A DNA stretch of 64,000 nucleotides from Epiperipatus broadwayi (taxonomy: Eukaryota > Onychophora > Udeonychophora > Euonychophora > Peripatidae): the NCBI GenBank assembly GCA_028023455.1, contig JAQFVV010000022.1, positions 10,807,100-10,871,099 of the forward strand. Reading direction: 5' to 3'. Shown here piece after piece: positions 39,118-53,348 of the stretch. The position numbers and the translations under genes were made by a program. The notes below the pieces were generated by a model that saw nothing but the letters and a program-made list of their open reading frames with translations, made no database searches and was not told the DNA's origin. Numbering within the stretch: position 1 is the first letter of the stretch; each line of letters begins with the position of its first letter.

Positions 39118-42100
39118 ATGTTAAAAATATTTTAAAAAATCTCATTCCACTTTGGAAGACATACATAATATATATATATATACAATAAAAATACCTTTTA
39201 AAATAAACTGTGTTAATGTAATTCTAAGCAAAAGGATTGAAAAGATTTTTTTTAGTTATACCTTTGAAAAATATTTCATTTTCAAAAATCAATTGAAGCA
39301 TAAAATTTATCTACAAATACATTATAAATTTCTTTTTTTTTTTAAATTTATAGCATTAAAACAATTAAATAATTTCTTTTTATAACAACTTAATGATTAG
39401 ATAAAATTCTTTATAAAAAAATAATCTTATCTAATCGATATAATTAATATTAGCCTTATAAAGACTATATTTTATATACAATCATTTAGCAAATAAGTGT
39501 TGAATGTTTTAAATTATACAGTGAAGCTTCATTCCCCCACCCAAAAAAAATTAAATAAACAAAAAATAAAAACAATAAAATTCTTAATTTTTATCAATAT
39601 TATAATGTGGTAGCAGTCTTTTTTTTTTCATAGCATCCTCACTAAATTCAAAATTTTAAATATTACAATTTAAATATATGAATCATACTTAAATATATAA
39701 TGTTTCAGATTATGCTGACGAGCACATACATTTTATTTTCCACTTTTTTCCTTCCAAAAATGTGATACAGTATACTTCTTACAAAAACTATTTCCTAAGC
39801 ATAAAACTAGACTCTACGATATTCAAAAAAAGTTGTAAAGTATCTTTTTTAAGTGATAAAACAAAAGTTACACACAAAAAGAAGCAATTAAATATTCTTA
39901 TACTGTATCAAAAAGTGTAAAGTTTGTATGAATAATTTATTTGAAAATGTAAAATGGGTAATTACAAGTAGGGATGACAATATGCATTTAAAAATTGGTA
40001 TGAATTTAATATCAAAACAAAGAAGACATATCTAACATGACTGCAATTAAATTTTCATAGGAGTAAAAAAAATATGAAAGAAAAAAGGTATTATCCAGAG
40101 CAAGTGTTTAAAGTAATGCCCTAAGAAGATTACCTTTTGACACTTTCATTGTTCTTTTTATTTTTTAAAAATTAAGAATATGTTACAGCAAATATTATAT
40201 ATTTTTTGAATTAATGTGAATGAGTGAACACACACACAAGTAATCTAAATTTGTTCTATCATTACATTATTTAATAACATTATTTTAAATTTTATTTATA
40301 TTATAATTTTAATTTGTATATGCATACTATACACATTAGTGTTTGTGTTATATATATATATGCATGTTGAAATGTATTATAATAAAAACTTATCATTAAA
40401 ATGAGCTATTATACTTTATATGCAATGTATACAAGGCGGGCTTGAAACAAAATAGTTGATATTATGGTTTCACTATATACTTGAATTGTACTTAAAGTTA
40501 CTGGTTAAGATGCACTTTATGTCTACACAATAAATAATCATTATACTCCTTATCTATAAATAGGATTCTATTCTATAGTTTTTACTTATTTTATCATTTA
40601 TTTTCCCAGTTCGCTTGAAAAATAATTAAGTAAGAGTTAACTATATCACTAATTTTAAATAAGTCTCCTGAATAGTTTTTAAAGTCTTTAAATATTTAAA
40701 AATGATTTGTAGGTTCTTGTTTAAAAATTAAGATTAGCTATTATTATGGTTTCTTACAACTTTTGTCTATCTTTACATAAAAATGCACTTTTTATCTCAC
40801 TAATCAATAACCACTTTCTATGTTGAATCTTCTAAGCATATTATAGTATTAAATACCTATTTTCTATTAGTTAAATATAAGCCTACTGTATCTTTTGGGT
40901 AAATATTTCTGTTTTTCATTTCCTCTAGATTTTTTCTAACAAAAAATTCACAATAGTTTTTTTTTTTGTTTCTACACAAATTCCATAGACTATATGCTCT
41001 TATCACTTATCTCCATATCCAAATTTATAATGCAGTTTCATTTTTCAAAGGTTTTCTAATTCAAGCTATAATATTTTCCATGCCAATTTAAAACATTCTG
41101 TGCAACTTTAATATATATGCCACCAGAATGAGATAATTCTTGTGCATATATTTGAATTTGAAGCATTTAACATCCATTAACCTAAATAATTAATCTTTAC
41201 AATGCTGTTCTATCTCTTATTTATAGTAAAAATTCCACATCACTTGTATAATATATTAATATTTATATCATTTTTTGTTTCTGCATTTTCCATTCTAATT
41301 TCATAAGGTTCAACATTATTATATAGTATTTGATAGTTTGACAATTCATGCAATTTTCAATTCAAAGTGAACTATAGCATATAACTGGATCATAATTTGG
41401 GAAAATGTAATAGCCTTTACTTTCAGTTACCAATGGATTACCTTAACTACCAAATGCAGTCTGCAGAGAAAAAGCCAAAGTTTATTTTTGTCAGGAACAT
41501 AAATAAATTCTCATAGCATACATTCATTCTATCTTCGTTAACACATCATTACAAGAGAACTAGGTAGACTATAAAATACCCACCTTTATACCCTTCGACT
41601 GGTATGTAGTCAAATCTATAGATATCACTTCCAATTATAAAAATTATGATAAAAAAAAATTAGAGTGACTATAAAACTTACCTCTATTTTTAAATTAAAA
41701 TATCTTTAAGAGTAATACACTAATTTAAAAAAAATAGCAATGTGTAAGAGTTCATAAACAGAATTAATTTGTTTTAAAGTCAATTTATATGCAAATATGA
41801 AACACATTATAATTTTAATTTATATTGAGAATAACTATTTATTGTTTGTCATAATTCATGTTTCCACTGAACCATAAAATAATAATCAGTCATAATCAAT
41901 TTCTTTAAAATTATTACACAAAATCAACATTTAAAAATAGGCCAGTGGTTATGTTTCATTTTTAGATAAAAATTTCCATCACACACACACACATGTTTGG
42001 ATTTGTTGCAGAAGCAAAAATATACACATACAGCAGTTAAAAGTTTGAAAATGAAGTCAGTATAAAACTAATAGTGCTTATTGATCTCCTCAGTTTTGGA

Positions 42101-42894
42101 ATCAAACAAATAAACAGCTAAAAGAAATACTAATACATTACCCTATATAAATCATGGTAAATTTTGATAATATCAATATATATATTGAATTAAATAATTC
42201 CATAAATTGTTATTATAATAAACAATAGAAATGAGGTTATATCAATGTAAACAGAGATAACGTTTACCTTTTGATGTATTAATTGACAATCTCTGAGACT
42301 AAACAAGTTTTTTTATTAACCCATAATAGCTTTTTTGTTGGAGTTTTTTATTGAAATAAAAAAAGCATTTCTATAAATTCATAATTCAACTAAGATATAA
42401 AATATGTATATAATAGCCAAATTCTGAATAAAATGACACTAATAGAAAGTAATTAAAAGCCATTATCTGATAGTAAATATAGTTCTGTAATGTATTATGT
42501 AATTGGTCATGGTTATATATTATATCAATGCAATTATTAATTCATTAACATTCATATTTTCTAAAAACAAATTTCTAATAAATTAATGTTATTAAGAAAA
42601 AAAAATATCAACATATTTAATGTATATACTAAGTTGAATACTATTATTTTGAAATCAGGCCTAGACTCTTTTTGGATTTGGAAATTTTACTAATTTGAAC
42701 AGACAAATATATATTGTATTTGCAATTACCAATAACAATATCCTTTGACTTTCTTGTATTTACTCTTAGGCTAACAAGAACAGTTCTCCTGATGCTACTC
42801 TAAGGGATCTAATCAAATTTGACTAATCAATGGACACCAGATATTTTAGTGCTATAATACCTTTATCACTAGATCAATTTCTAATTTTTAATTT

Positions 42895-43070
42895 TGGTAG
42901 TAAAAACTAGTATTTAAAATTCCAGCTTTGAATCCCAATTCTCACTGAAGAAAGCAAAAGATGGAAATTAGTCTGGGAATGAAGATATTATAGCACTATA
43001 TCATCTGCAGTCTATTGATAACTCAAGCTTAGAGTAAGGTGAAAAGAAATAGTCCTGTTAACATTATTAC
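42895..43070 (+). mobile_element. Decayed copy of the hammerhead repeat
   Basis: Single diverged copy of the 29.5-kb repeat. It shares the upstream GCTTTGAATCCC-like block, the hammerhead-like core and the downstream TCTATTGATAACTC segment. Core CTGAAGA at 42945-42951 fits CUGANGA. GAAAT-TA-GTC is at 42964-42973. Stem I TTCTCA (42939-42944) pairs with TGGGAA (42974-42979) in all six positions, allowing one G-U. Stem II is lost, so it should be inactive. Confidence 0.6.
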
Positions 43071-43989
43071 TTATTATTATTATTTTTGTTAATTTAAACA
43101 GTATTAATGGAACAAAATTAAACATTGATTTATCACAGTAATTTATCAGTATAATTTATTAACCAATAAATTAATGGTTATTTGCTAATAAATAATTTGA
43201 TTTGTTATTTTAGTAACTTGCTTTACAAATTGTGGTTTTCGAGAAAGTATGCGTATATAAAAATGATTGGATATTACATGATTCACTCCCATTATTTTCT
43301 GCAATTTTTTTGTTTTTACTTTATTTACAATTAACATATTGTGAATCCATATCTACTATTCCCTCAGCATATGAATAATTAACCTACTTTTTAATAACTT
43401 TTTTTCATAAAAAAGTGTGTTGCACACTTTTTGATTTGTTTTTGCTATATTAATATGGCTGACATAAGAAGTCCAGCAAAATATCAAAATGAATATGTAT
43501 TTATTATTTACTCACACATTTTTTCTACATCATGATGACAAAAGTAATATTGCCCAGATACTAGATGTTTTTATCATATTTTTTGCAGCCGAGTATAGCT
43601 GAAAATCAATACTTATGACATATATCATAGAATAATTTCAATAATGAGTGTCAATCTAAAAATGTTCAAAAAAATAGAAAATCCGAGTTCTTGAATTTCA
43701 GAATAATGGTATTTTATTGCGATCAACACAAACATGTCCATAGAAGAGTTTTTCAAGCCTCACTGATTATCACTATATTCAACAAAAAATATTTCTATTT
43801 AATGTTATTGAACATGGCTCACTGGGGGTGTGTGTGTCATAAAATCATTTTTGTTTATCTAATTATAATATAATTTATTAGTAATAAATAAAACATATAT
43901 AATAATAAATACGCATTAGAAGCAGCAATTTACTCTATATTATTTTAAAACTGCAAGCTTTTTTGGATATTGAGTTTCTTTAGTAGATA

Positions 43990-44155
43990 CATCAGATTCT
44001 GAAGCCATAAATCCAGGCAGTCTCTTTTAATTCTTTTATACTGTCCAAACTAATTTGCTTATTTGACACTAGACCAATATTTTGAAATGAATTCTTGCTT
44101 TTAATGCAGGCAATGAATGCAAATAGGCATGATCATGTGATATTTTGTTTGGGAT
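43990..44155 (+). repeat. Possible highly decayed hammerhead-repeat copy
   Basis: AAACTAATTTG followed by CACTAGA, then TTGCTTTTAATG and GATCATGTGATATTT, occur in the same order as in the 29.5-kb repeat (AAACTAGTCTG, CACTAGA, TTGTTTTAATA, GATCATGTGATGTTT), with a deletion between them. No core motif remains. Confidence 0.3.
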
Positions 44156-46562
44156 ATAATATATTAATATAAAATACTACAAATACTTTTTGGTGGTAAC
44201 AAGCTAACCCTTTTCTTTACCTATAGTGAAGAAATTAGTCAATACAATTGAAATTCACCTAGTTTTAACTCTAAAAATTTTGGCACTATAATTTTGGATA
44301 AGTAAATTACTATTATAAAAAAAAACTTGAAATAATAGAGTCCTGAAATTTCTGATTTCTAGTCTTACTGAAGCATTTCTTAAACTACTTAAATAATCAC
44401 ATATTCAATTAAAACTGTAACTGTTATTATAGACTTAAGCAGATGATATTAGGTCAATTTTATTACTCAGTAGTTGCATATAGATAAAAACACTGTATGA
44501 ATATTTCATTATCAGTCACATATAACAACTGCCTGTTCACAATTCTGGAGCATATATTTTAATGATCTGTATTGAAAAAAATCCATCTCCAATCATTTTT
44601 AAAAACCAGTTTCATTTTATGGGTATAAAAATTTTGATGGTAATATTTTAATTGATAAAGCTATATTATTTTAAGATCAATGACAATAATGTTACTGATC
44701 ATCAATCTATTGATTTAAAAACCATTGTGCCTTGTTGATCTTTTTGAAAAAAGTATTAACAATCAATATCCTTACTCAATGCATTTCAAAAACTTAGGGG
44801 TTTTTCCTATGAGAATGATTTTTTTTTTTTCTAATTAGCATTGAAATATTATGTAACCTCCCAGAAAATGTAGTTAGTTCTTGATGCAAGTAATGACCTT
44901 ATATCATATTTCTAAAGATATCATAGGTATTAGTTATTTTATTAAAACAGCTCAAAAACATAAGCAAAAAAAAATGGGAAAGAACTTATATGTTATGGCA
45001 TTTATTTATGCTCTCAAATTAATGATACATTTTATCTAAAATATATTATAATCAAAAATCTAGAATTTGTAATCTCTTTGCTATTTTCCACTAACTTGAA
45101 CTTCAAAAGATATCTAAGCAATGCTCATTCTTCATATGTTTTTCTTCAATAGACATTATTTTTAGAGAATTTCAAGAAATCTCTATATAGTAAATCCCAT
45201 GGTTGAAATGAGAATTTTAGGATTATATGTTTTCTTCCAACACATCTTACTATATGTGCTTAATTTGAATAATAGGTACTTCTAAAAGGTATATGAAAAA
45301 TTAAAGCAACTATTGATGTTAGGCATTCTCAAAACAGCTAAAAAAAAATCATGTGATTCAATTCCTTTATTTTATAATGCAATTCATTCAATGTGATTTT
45401 ATTTCCATTCATTTTGTTTCATAAATCGTAGAATATTAAGATGCACCACAACAATGCATTAATTAACACCCTTATGCAAATAGTATTATCAAAAAGCTGC
45501 ACAACTTATCATATTAATCATGAAGGAGATCTGAATATACTTTTTCCAGAAGTTAAGCTGTAAATTTTAGTATGCCGAAAGAAAACCTCACTAGTTTACC
45601 ACATTAAAACATCTCATAATTTTATGATAGATAGCATATTAAATTTTGCCAATAGTATGTTAAGTAAGAATCTGATAAAGTTCTATAACTTTCTATAAAT
45701 ACTGAGAGAAGTCTGTGGCCCAATAAGTACTGAGAGTTAAGATTTATTGTTACCAGTAAATGAATCTGACTCACCATTACTGTAATAGCTGAAAATCAAA
45801 AAATAAATATCATCTGATATAAGCAATTATGTGGGCCCTTTTATTAAAAACAGAAAACCATAACCAATGACATTAGTCCTAAGAATATTTTTAAAAAATC
45901 CAGGACATGGAAAACACTGACTCACTCCTTGGAAAGATTGAAAAAAAAAAAAAAAAGACAATAGTACTTTTTAAAACAAATATATATACAAAAGCATAGC
46001 AACTTCTAATTCAAAAGACCTATAATGTATATTGAAGTGTAATAATTTCTCACTGACCACTAACAACATCTTTTGTTAAATATATCGTCTTAATTCTTCA
46101 TTATTTTTCATCTTGTTATCCACATCAATTCATATGAAAGTATAAACAAAGACTAAAAATTCATATGCAGGCAATAATGTCCTTTTCATTTAAGAAGGCT
46201 CCTTTTATTTAGATATTATAAAATATGAGTAGCAAAATAACAATGAGATTGAGGAGAAACAACTCTTCAAAAAACAACAACAAAAGACAACTTAATTTTA
46301 TAAACACTAGGTAGTTAATTTATTGTTCTATTATCTTCAATTGAATATTCTTGTATTTCTTCAATATACTACTGATCATTCTGTTACTTGATTTAGGTTT
46401 GCTTAATTAAAAAAAAAAAATCAATATTCTCAGAAATTAAAAATTTGTTATTTTTAATATATTATAATTTCAAATATCTTATTAAAATTAAATATCTTAA
46501 CAACACTTTTTTGGTCAGTTTACTATTGTTGCCAATAATGCTGTAATTTTTCTTATCATTTA

Positions 46563-46575
46563 CCCCCCCCCCCCC
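46563..46575. repeat. Poly(C) run
   Basis: Thirteen C in a row. Matching poly(G) runs occur near 17350 and 28980. Confidence 0.9.
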
Positions 46576-47869
46576 AATCACATAAAGATTCACAAACTTT
46601 CATTGCTTAATTTGATTAGGTAGTTATAGCAAAGATATCATTGCATGACTATTAATCAATATAGTTATTTTTGAGATTCAATTTCCTTTGCTTTTAGTTC
46701 CAAGATTCCCCCTCCCCCCCAAAATTTCAATTTAATTCAATTTGAAAATTACTATGTTTTCCGCAGCTATCTTTTTTTTCTTCTTATTTTTGGAATCATT
46801 TCCAAAGGCAATAAATACAAATTAAAATTATTATAGATATATCCAAAAAAAAAATTAATTATCTGAAAGATGGCCTACTACTACCAAGTGGTGACATTTA
46901 TCTGCATATTTAAATTATGATGCTGAAGATTACAGAAATATATCACAAAGGATATATTTTTCTGAATTTTTACAAATCAATGTAGATTTCCCATTCTTTA
47001 TAAATTAAAAATATAGGATAAATAAAATTTAAAAAAAAATGAAGATGAGAAATTAGTTAAGAAAAAAAAATATGTTAAGATATATAAAATAAATTATAGA
47101 TTTTGTTTCAATCTCTTCTAATAAAAAAAACCACATTTCAGTGTGCGAGTAGCAGCTTTTGGAGTGCTTTTTAAAAAAGATCCTAAGTCTCAAATACATA
47201 AGCAAGCACAAATAAAAGATTTTTATTAAAAATTCTGTGCAATTAATTCAATGATTAATTTAATTTATTATAATTCCACTCATAATAATTTGTCCTCTAA
47301 TTCATTACTGTTTGTCTTCATTTCTTCCTTTTTTAAAAAATCTTCACTAAACCTACTTTAGCATTATTGTTTTTTTCTATATTCCAACTTTTATTTTTCC
47401 TTTCATGTTGCAGTTCTGAAGCATTATTAGCATAAACAATCACAAAAACCAATAGTCTTGAGTAATTTCTATAAAAATTCTCATTACTTGCATATTTAAT
47501 TAAAAAATATTTCCATAGAACTAATGTAAAAGATTTTGAAAACTATAAGTGGGCAAGTATGGTTGGAAGAATAATACTGAGAAAAAAGAAATGTAAAAAA
47601 AAAAAAAAAAAAATGATAGATTTGATTAAATATATAGTACAATAAATATCTTAATTTAAAAACAGATTAGCAGAAAAAACAAATTTCTTTGCAATTAGAA
47701 AATAAGAATCTATTGAAAAATTGGAGTATGTATATAATTTGAATGAAGAAAACAGCCATCTTTTATCACTGTTAGCATGATTGTTATGACCAAATTACAA
47801 AAAAAGTTAATATAAAAATTACACATTAATCTCATTACTAAGTATTTCAGGTAAAGTTCTAATAGATAA

Positions 47870-48000
47870 AGATTGTCATGTGGTGGTCTCTGGAGCTTAA
47901 GGTAGATAGATCATGGTTCCAATTGTAATTTCTACTACTCAAACTTATACACTCCTGAGCAATAATTTATTTATTCAATTATTATTGCTATTATTACAAT
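47870..48000 (+). repeat. tRNA-derived SINE, family with GAGCAATAA tail
   Basis: TGGTGGTCTCTGGAGC at 47881 and GGTTCCAATTG at 47915 sit at box A and box B positions. The tail TCCTGAGCAATAATTTATTT matches those of the repeats at 10140 and 55345. It then runs into TTATTATTGCTATTATT simple sequence. Confidence 0.5.
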
Positions 48001-49655
48001 TAAAATACTAAAGATTCAAAGAAAGGAAAACATGTCAAAAGAATACGATGGATTTAGAAAAAACATGACACTACATTAGACAATAAACCAAAAAAAGATG
48101 TACAATTAAATGACGCTCCTATCATATCTGAGTTGTTTCCTATTCACCAATATAAAGTACACAAAGTGCTAAAGAAACATTTAGTTTATTTAAAAAAACA
48201 AAAAATCTTAAATACCTAATATATCTGATTTCTAATTTAACAATATATTAAATTTCTAATTTAATATCACAAATTTAAATAGAGTAATAAAGAATTACTA
48301 TATTTTATATTTAAATGATAACATGCACACTTACTTCATTATCATTAAAAAATAAATAAATAAATTTTTGAACAAAAACATATATGAAAACAAATTAACT
48401 CAACATATTTAATATATAAATTTGCAATTATGAATCTTCAACAAGAATTGGTTATTTGTCAATGTAGTCATTATCATAATTATTTTTCTTTAATAATGAA
48501 TAAGTAATTTTAAAACAATAGTTTTTTACCCATTGATTGATTTCACATAATTCATAATACCTAAAGCTTATGGAGGGAAGGAACAGTCCAAACAATACCT
48601 TTCCCCATTATATTAAGATTTATACAACAAATATAAATACATACAGAAACAATTCAATTTGCTTATCTTTTTCTATCTGGTGAGGAAAATATTGTACATA
48701 TATTTTGTAAAAGTATTCTCCTGGGTGTGCATACTATGAACCATAAACAAAGAATTTAAAAGCTGAGTAGTGATGACTTCAAGACAAAATAATTTAGAAG
48801 TGAACTTATGTTTAAAAAAATGGCAGAAATCTAAGAACTAAAAAGTGTTGTGTATATATATATATATTTACAATATTCTCTTATGTGTGGATATTCTAAT
48901 AATTTTAACCATGAGCCATAAATGCAGAATTTAAAAGCTGACTAATATTTAATATAAAAAAAAAAAATTAAGCAAATTTTGACAAAAAAAATATCAATGA
49001 ACACCACTGCCTGAAATAGCCAATGTTATAATGAGTGCTATTGGTTGATAAAGCAACCAATTGCACAAAACTTTACACAGCATTTCAACTTTGAGTAAAT
49101 CATCAGACATTTTAATTATGTTTTGTGATCTTATTATTTTTTACTTTTTCTTCTGAAATTTATTAGTACAAATTTAAATAATAAGTTTAACAATGAGCAA
49201 AAAAATAAAAAATGATTGAAAAAAAAAAGATTTCTAAAATAGAAATTGGAAAAATTATTTGTGATTTAAGTTCTGAATAAGTAACTAACACAATGACTTA
49301 CACCATTTTAAAAATAATGAAATAAAAAGTGTAGATGGTGGAAGCAATTTTCAGAATGAGCAATTTACATTGTAAATACAAATAGAAACTTTGCTAACAG
49401 AGAGAGATTAATCAAAAACAAATAGCAGGTGATTAGAGAAAAGATCAAACAATTGTTTGAGGAATTTTTGGTTGTTTTCTCATCCCTGGTGTTCGCCACG
49501 GGATGGCGTTGATGCTAATCAAAAACATATTCATATAACGATTCTGGGGCCAGACCTAAATGATCGATTTGATCTAAAAAGATCTGATTTCTTAGATTTG
49601 TAATAAAATATTCTACTAACTAATACTATTATATGATGTTACTTTTTTCATTTTT

Positions 49656-50000
49656 GTAAATGTTTATTAATCTTATGTTGTTTTTGAGTTTGTGTGTGTG
49701 TGTCTTTAAAGTTACGGTGTTTTTCTAACTTTTTTTTTTTTGGACTTTATGTGTGTCTTTTTAAAGTTACGTTTTTTTTTTTTTGCAAGAGTAAATCAAT
49801 ACTTTTATTCAAAAGCAAGACGTAATAAGTAAATGTTTATTAATCTTAGATTGTTTTTGAGTTTGTGGGTGTGTCTTTAAAGTTATGGGGCTTTTTCGAA
49901 TTTTTTTTTTGGACTTTACATGTGTCTTTTTTTAAAGTTACGGTATTTTTGGTCAAGAGTAAATCAATCATTTTATTAAAAAAGTAAGATGTAATTCTAA
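49656..50000. repeat. Two tandem units of about 173 bp
   Basis: GTAAATGTTTATTAATCTTA at 49656 recurs at 49829. Both are followed by TTGTTTTTGAGTTTGTG, TCTTTAAAGTTA, GGACTTTA, TGTGTCTTTTTAAAGTTACG and AGAGTAAATCAAT. They lie wholly inside the TIR element. Confidence 0.75.
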
Positions 50001-50039
50001 ATCTATCAAAAGTAACGTCATTTATACACTACAATTTAG

Positions 50040-50530
50040 AATTGATACCCGACTACTATTAGTAAGGACTGCCATTGAAAGACTCAATTGAAAAATAATA
50101 CCTGACTAATTTCCGTTTTCTTTTTTTTGGGGGGACAGTAATGAATCAGAAAGTAGGTTGTTTTTGTTAACTCTGTCTATATAAAAAGGGTACCGTTATT
50201 GAAATATTAAATTTAAAAATGATAGTCGACTAATGTGCATTTCTTTTGACAGTAATTAATCAGAAAGTGGGTTTCTTTTTTTTTTGGTAAATCTTGTGTA
50301 TATATATAAAAAAAAATACCGTAATTCAAATACTCCATTGAAAAAAACCAAATCCCGTTGAATTTGCTTTCATTTTTTTAAGAAAGTAATTAATCAGGAA
50401 CTGGGTTGTTTTTGTTAGTGTGTAGATATAAAAACTAATCTTATTTTGAAATAATAACCAATAAATGTAACAAAAAAAAAAAATAATAATAGCTGACTAA
50501 TTTTCTTTTTTGGAAAAGTAATTACTAATA
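50040..50530. repeat. Four to five diverged tandem units of about 115-135 bp
   Basis: The motif GACAGTAATGAATCAGAAAG (50134) recurs with changes at 50248, about 50383 and about 50514. Each is followed by TGGGTTGTTTTTGTTA-like sequence and a TATATATAAAAA run, and preceded by GACTAAT.TTC. They lie inside the TIR element, downstream of the 173-bp units. Confidence 0.65.
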
Positions 50531-52880
50531 ATTAGACACTGGATTGTTTTTGTTTGTGCGCATATATATATAGCAAAAGTAACTGGTCACGGACAAATTC
50601 TCGCGAAAACGGTACTTTTCGCATGATCCTTGAATTTTTTTTCCGTTATCCACCCTTAAAAGCAATTTTTGAGGGTTACCCATTCGTAATGGAATCTTCA
50701 GGACATTATTACTAAACTTACAACAGTAAAGTAAGTTACAACACATTAAAAAAAATAGACATCTTATCAAATTTTAAAAAACTACGACTGCTTCAAATAC
50801 ACACACTCTCACATGAAACTACAGAGAAAATAGATATTCTATTATTATGAGAAAATGATGAATAAAATCAACTACTACGGCAGCCAATCAAGGCATTTCT
50901 TTCTCTTTGCTTTTAGCATAGGAAAAAGCCATAACTGGCAGCCGTCGGGAACTCTGTCTGTGTTTTATCATAGAAAGAAGTCTCATTTGTGTTGGCTTCT
51001 GTCGCCGCCGCCGCCTCCTCTGTCCAACATAACGTGAGGACTCTTTTCTGCGTTTATAACGTAGAAAACTTCCCCTTTTGTTGGGTGAAGGCCGGTGAAA
51101 CGGTATATTTCCAGGAATTGACCTAGAAATAGCGACATCTCGAGGTGAACACCAGGGATGAGAAAACAACCGATTTTTTTGCTAAGACTTCTAATGTAAA
51201 TACTGTTTCTATATAGTTTATGACTAGAAAAATATAATTCACTTTAGATTCTGGAAAAAATCTGGATTACATAGTGTTATAAGGCATGGTGAAGAAGGTA
51301 GCACAGATAGGATTGCTACTGAACATAAATCTTGAGAAATTTATGGAAAAAAAAAATTCTATAAAAATAAAAAATGGTTATTCTGAAATCAACAATCCAT
51401 GAATTTTTATTAAGGCATGTAAGTTTATTTATATTTTTACTTTACGCTTTAGTTTTCATTAAAATCTAATTGCACAATATGTACAGCAATTAATTTTACA
51501 TTAATTTTTACATTTATATTTTCGATGCCGGACAATTTTTTAAATGCTTAAACAATTGTTTTGAATAAAAACAGTGGTCTGAAATTAATTGCTCCTAAAT
51601 AGTAGTATTCCAATGTAAGTGTTTAAAAAATATATTACCCAGTCCAGTCTCAAAAATGTCAAAAAAAAAAAACCCCAACTAATTTCTAACTTTGCAAAAG
51701 TTTCACTTTGGAAAAAAATTAATTTCTAAGTTATAGTCTGCCATTAATCATTATTTATCTATTAATCTATATTCTCAAAGTATCATAGCCTGCTCATTTC
51801 TATCTAAAAAGTCTTATTTCTATAATTCTCTTCTAGTTTACAGATACTTATAGCTTAAATGTTAGTAAACTGAATTTTAATTCTTCTATTCCAACTGGTT
51901 TATAGATATTCAACTTTGCATAAAACAAGAGTTTGTCTCTGCCAATTTTACTTCTAGTTATTTAATATACTGAAATCTGCTTATTTTTCTTGAACAAAAT
52001 TATTCTTTCAATTTCATGCTAGTATTATTGCTAAACTTATCCAATAGAGATGGAATCAAGATGTGATTCATAAGATTTTTACAATTTTAAACTCTAAATT
52101 TTCTCACTGATCCCATGTTTACACTGATCTCTATAATTATCACATTATATTTTCTACATTATATTAATTACTATAAAGTCATTAATTCCGTCACTTATTT
52201 CTTTTCCCTATAAATTAATCCTAGAGATTTCATCTAAACAATCAAACAAAAGAAAAGGATTCACCCTTTTTTAATTACAAATATACAATTGAAATTGTGA
52301 TTACGTTCAACTACTGTTTTATATTTTCTGATAATTTTCAAAATTCAAACAAAGTTTGCATTCTAGTTATAGCTATCTCAAAAAATATATATATAAATTA
52401 CGTATTCATTATTTTACTAGAAAATTACAAAAGGGGGAAAAAAGCTTATCTAAGTTACTAAAGCTTAAATAAAACTCATGTTTTTCCGCCATTCTCAATA
52501 TCTTGAAACAATCCATAATTTTCTGTTCTTTTAAAAATATAAAAAATATGATTTTTAAATGCTTAATGTTCAAAGTCATAAATTGATGCAAGCTAAAAAT
52601 TTAAGAATTTAATTGGATGTATAGGCAAGATTTAATATAGTATAAGAATCATTTCTAATCTTACAATGTCTCATATGTATGACTACATATGTGCATACAA
52701 AAAAAATATATCCCTTTAAAAAAAATCATTAGCAATAACTAAACTCCTAATAGGTAGTGATCTAAATTGAGATTAATGATGTGAATATAGAAAAGGTATG
52801 TGCATAGCATTGAGCTTGCAGAATTGAAACTAAATTAAATTAGAAATTTAAAGACAAGAAAAAAATAAATCACTAAATAC

Positions 52881-53270
52881 TTATTTAAGGTTGTAGCTTT
52901 CATATATATTACTTTAAGTAACAAATATGCGCTTTATAAATATAATTATTACAACTTTATATAATATTAATAGATTTCTAAGCATAAGATCTCAACATTA
53001 ACTCATTGTAAATCAAAAGATTTTGTGAGTGTTAATGTGTTATAGAATCTGTGGATTTAATTAATGAGGTATTGAATAGCCATACGCTCTCAAATCAAAA
53101 TGCTTTAGATTCTCCTACTTATTTAGAAAAGTAGATTTAGATAAAAGTGGCCGCTCTTGTCTTTTAAATAAATCTTGTGTTAAAGATTTGCAGAAGTCCC
53201 TAGTGTCGCTTTTTCAGGTGCATAGTTTTAAGGTTGTAGCCTAATATATATATTACTTTAAGTAACGAGA
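52881..53270. mobile_element. MITE copy 2
   Basis: This aligns along its length with the element at 35375-35735. Shared blocks include ATTTCTAAG.ATAAGATC, GTTAATGTGTTATAGAA, CGCTCTCAAATCA, AATGCTTTAGATT and AAGTGGCCGCTCTTG. Unlike copy 1, its ends form a direct repeat (TTAAGGTTGTAGC...ATTACTTTAAGTAAC at about 52885 and 53229), so the right end has been rearranged or the copy is part of a larger composite. Confidence 0.65.
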
Positions 53271-53278
53271 ATGCGTTT

Positions 53279-53348
53279 AGAAAAATAAATAAATATTTAA
53301 TAATTATATTTATAAAACACAATATAATTATTAAATATTTATTTTTCT
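53279..53348. repeat. Long A/T palindrome
   Basis: AATATTTAATAATTATATT in the left arm (53279-53310) is inverted in the right arm (53321-53348). A 10-base loop separates the arms and a 4-base insertion in the left arm is the only mismatch. It lies directly after MITE copy 2. Confidence 0.75.

Larger units (their letters stand above)
49470..51171. mobile_element. 1.7-kb non-autonomous element with 40-bp TIRs and internal tandem repeats
   Basis: GGTTGTTTTCTCATCCCTGG (from 49470), continuing TGTTCGCC.CGGGATGGCG, is inverted at 51132-51171 with few mismatches. The 8 bp outside the ends are GAATTTTT (49462-49469) and GATTTTTT (51172-51179), a possible imperfect 8-bp target duplication, as hAT and some other families make. 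The interior has no transposase. It consists of two tandem-repeat blocks (49656-50000 and 50040-50530) and a GC-richer right part (50570-51130) with a GCCGCCGCCGCCTCC run. An open stretch at 51169-50888 (minus) is Arg/Ser-rich only because of that run. Confidence 0.7.
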
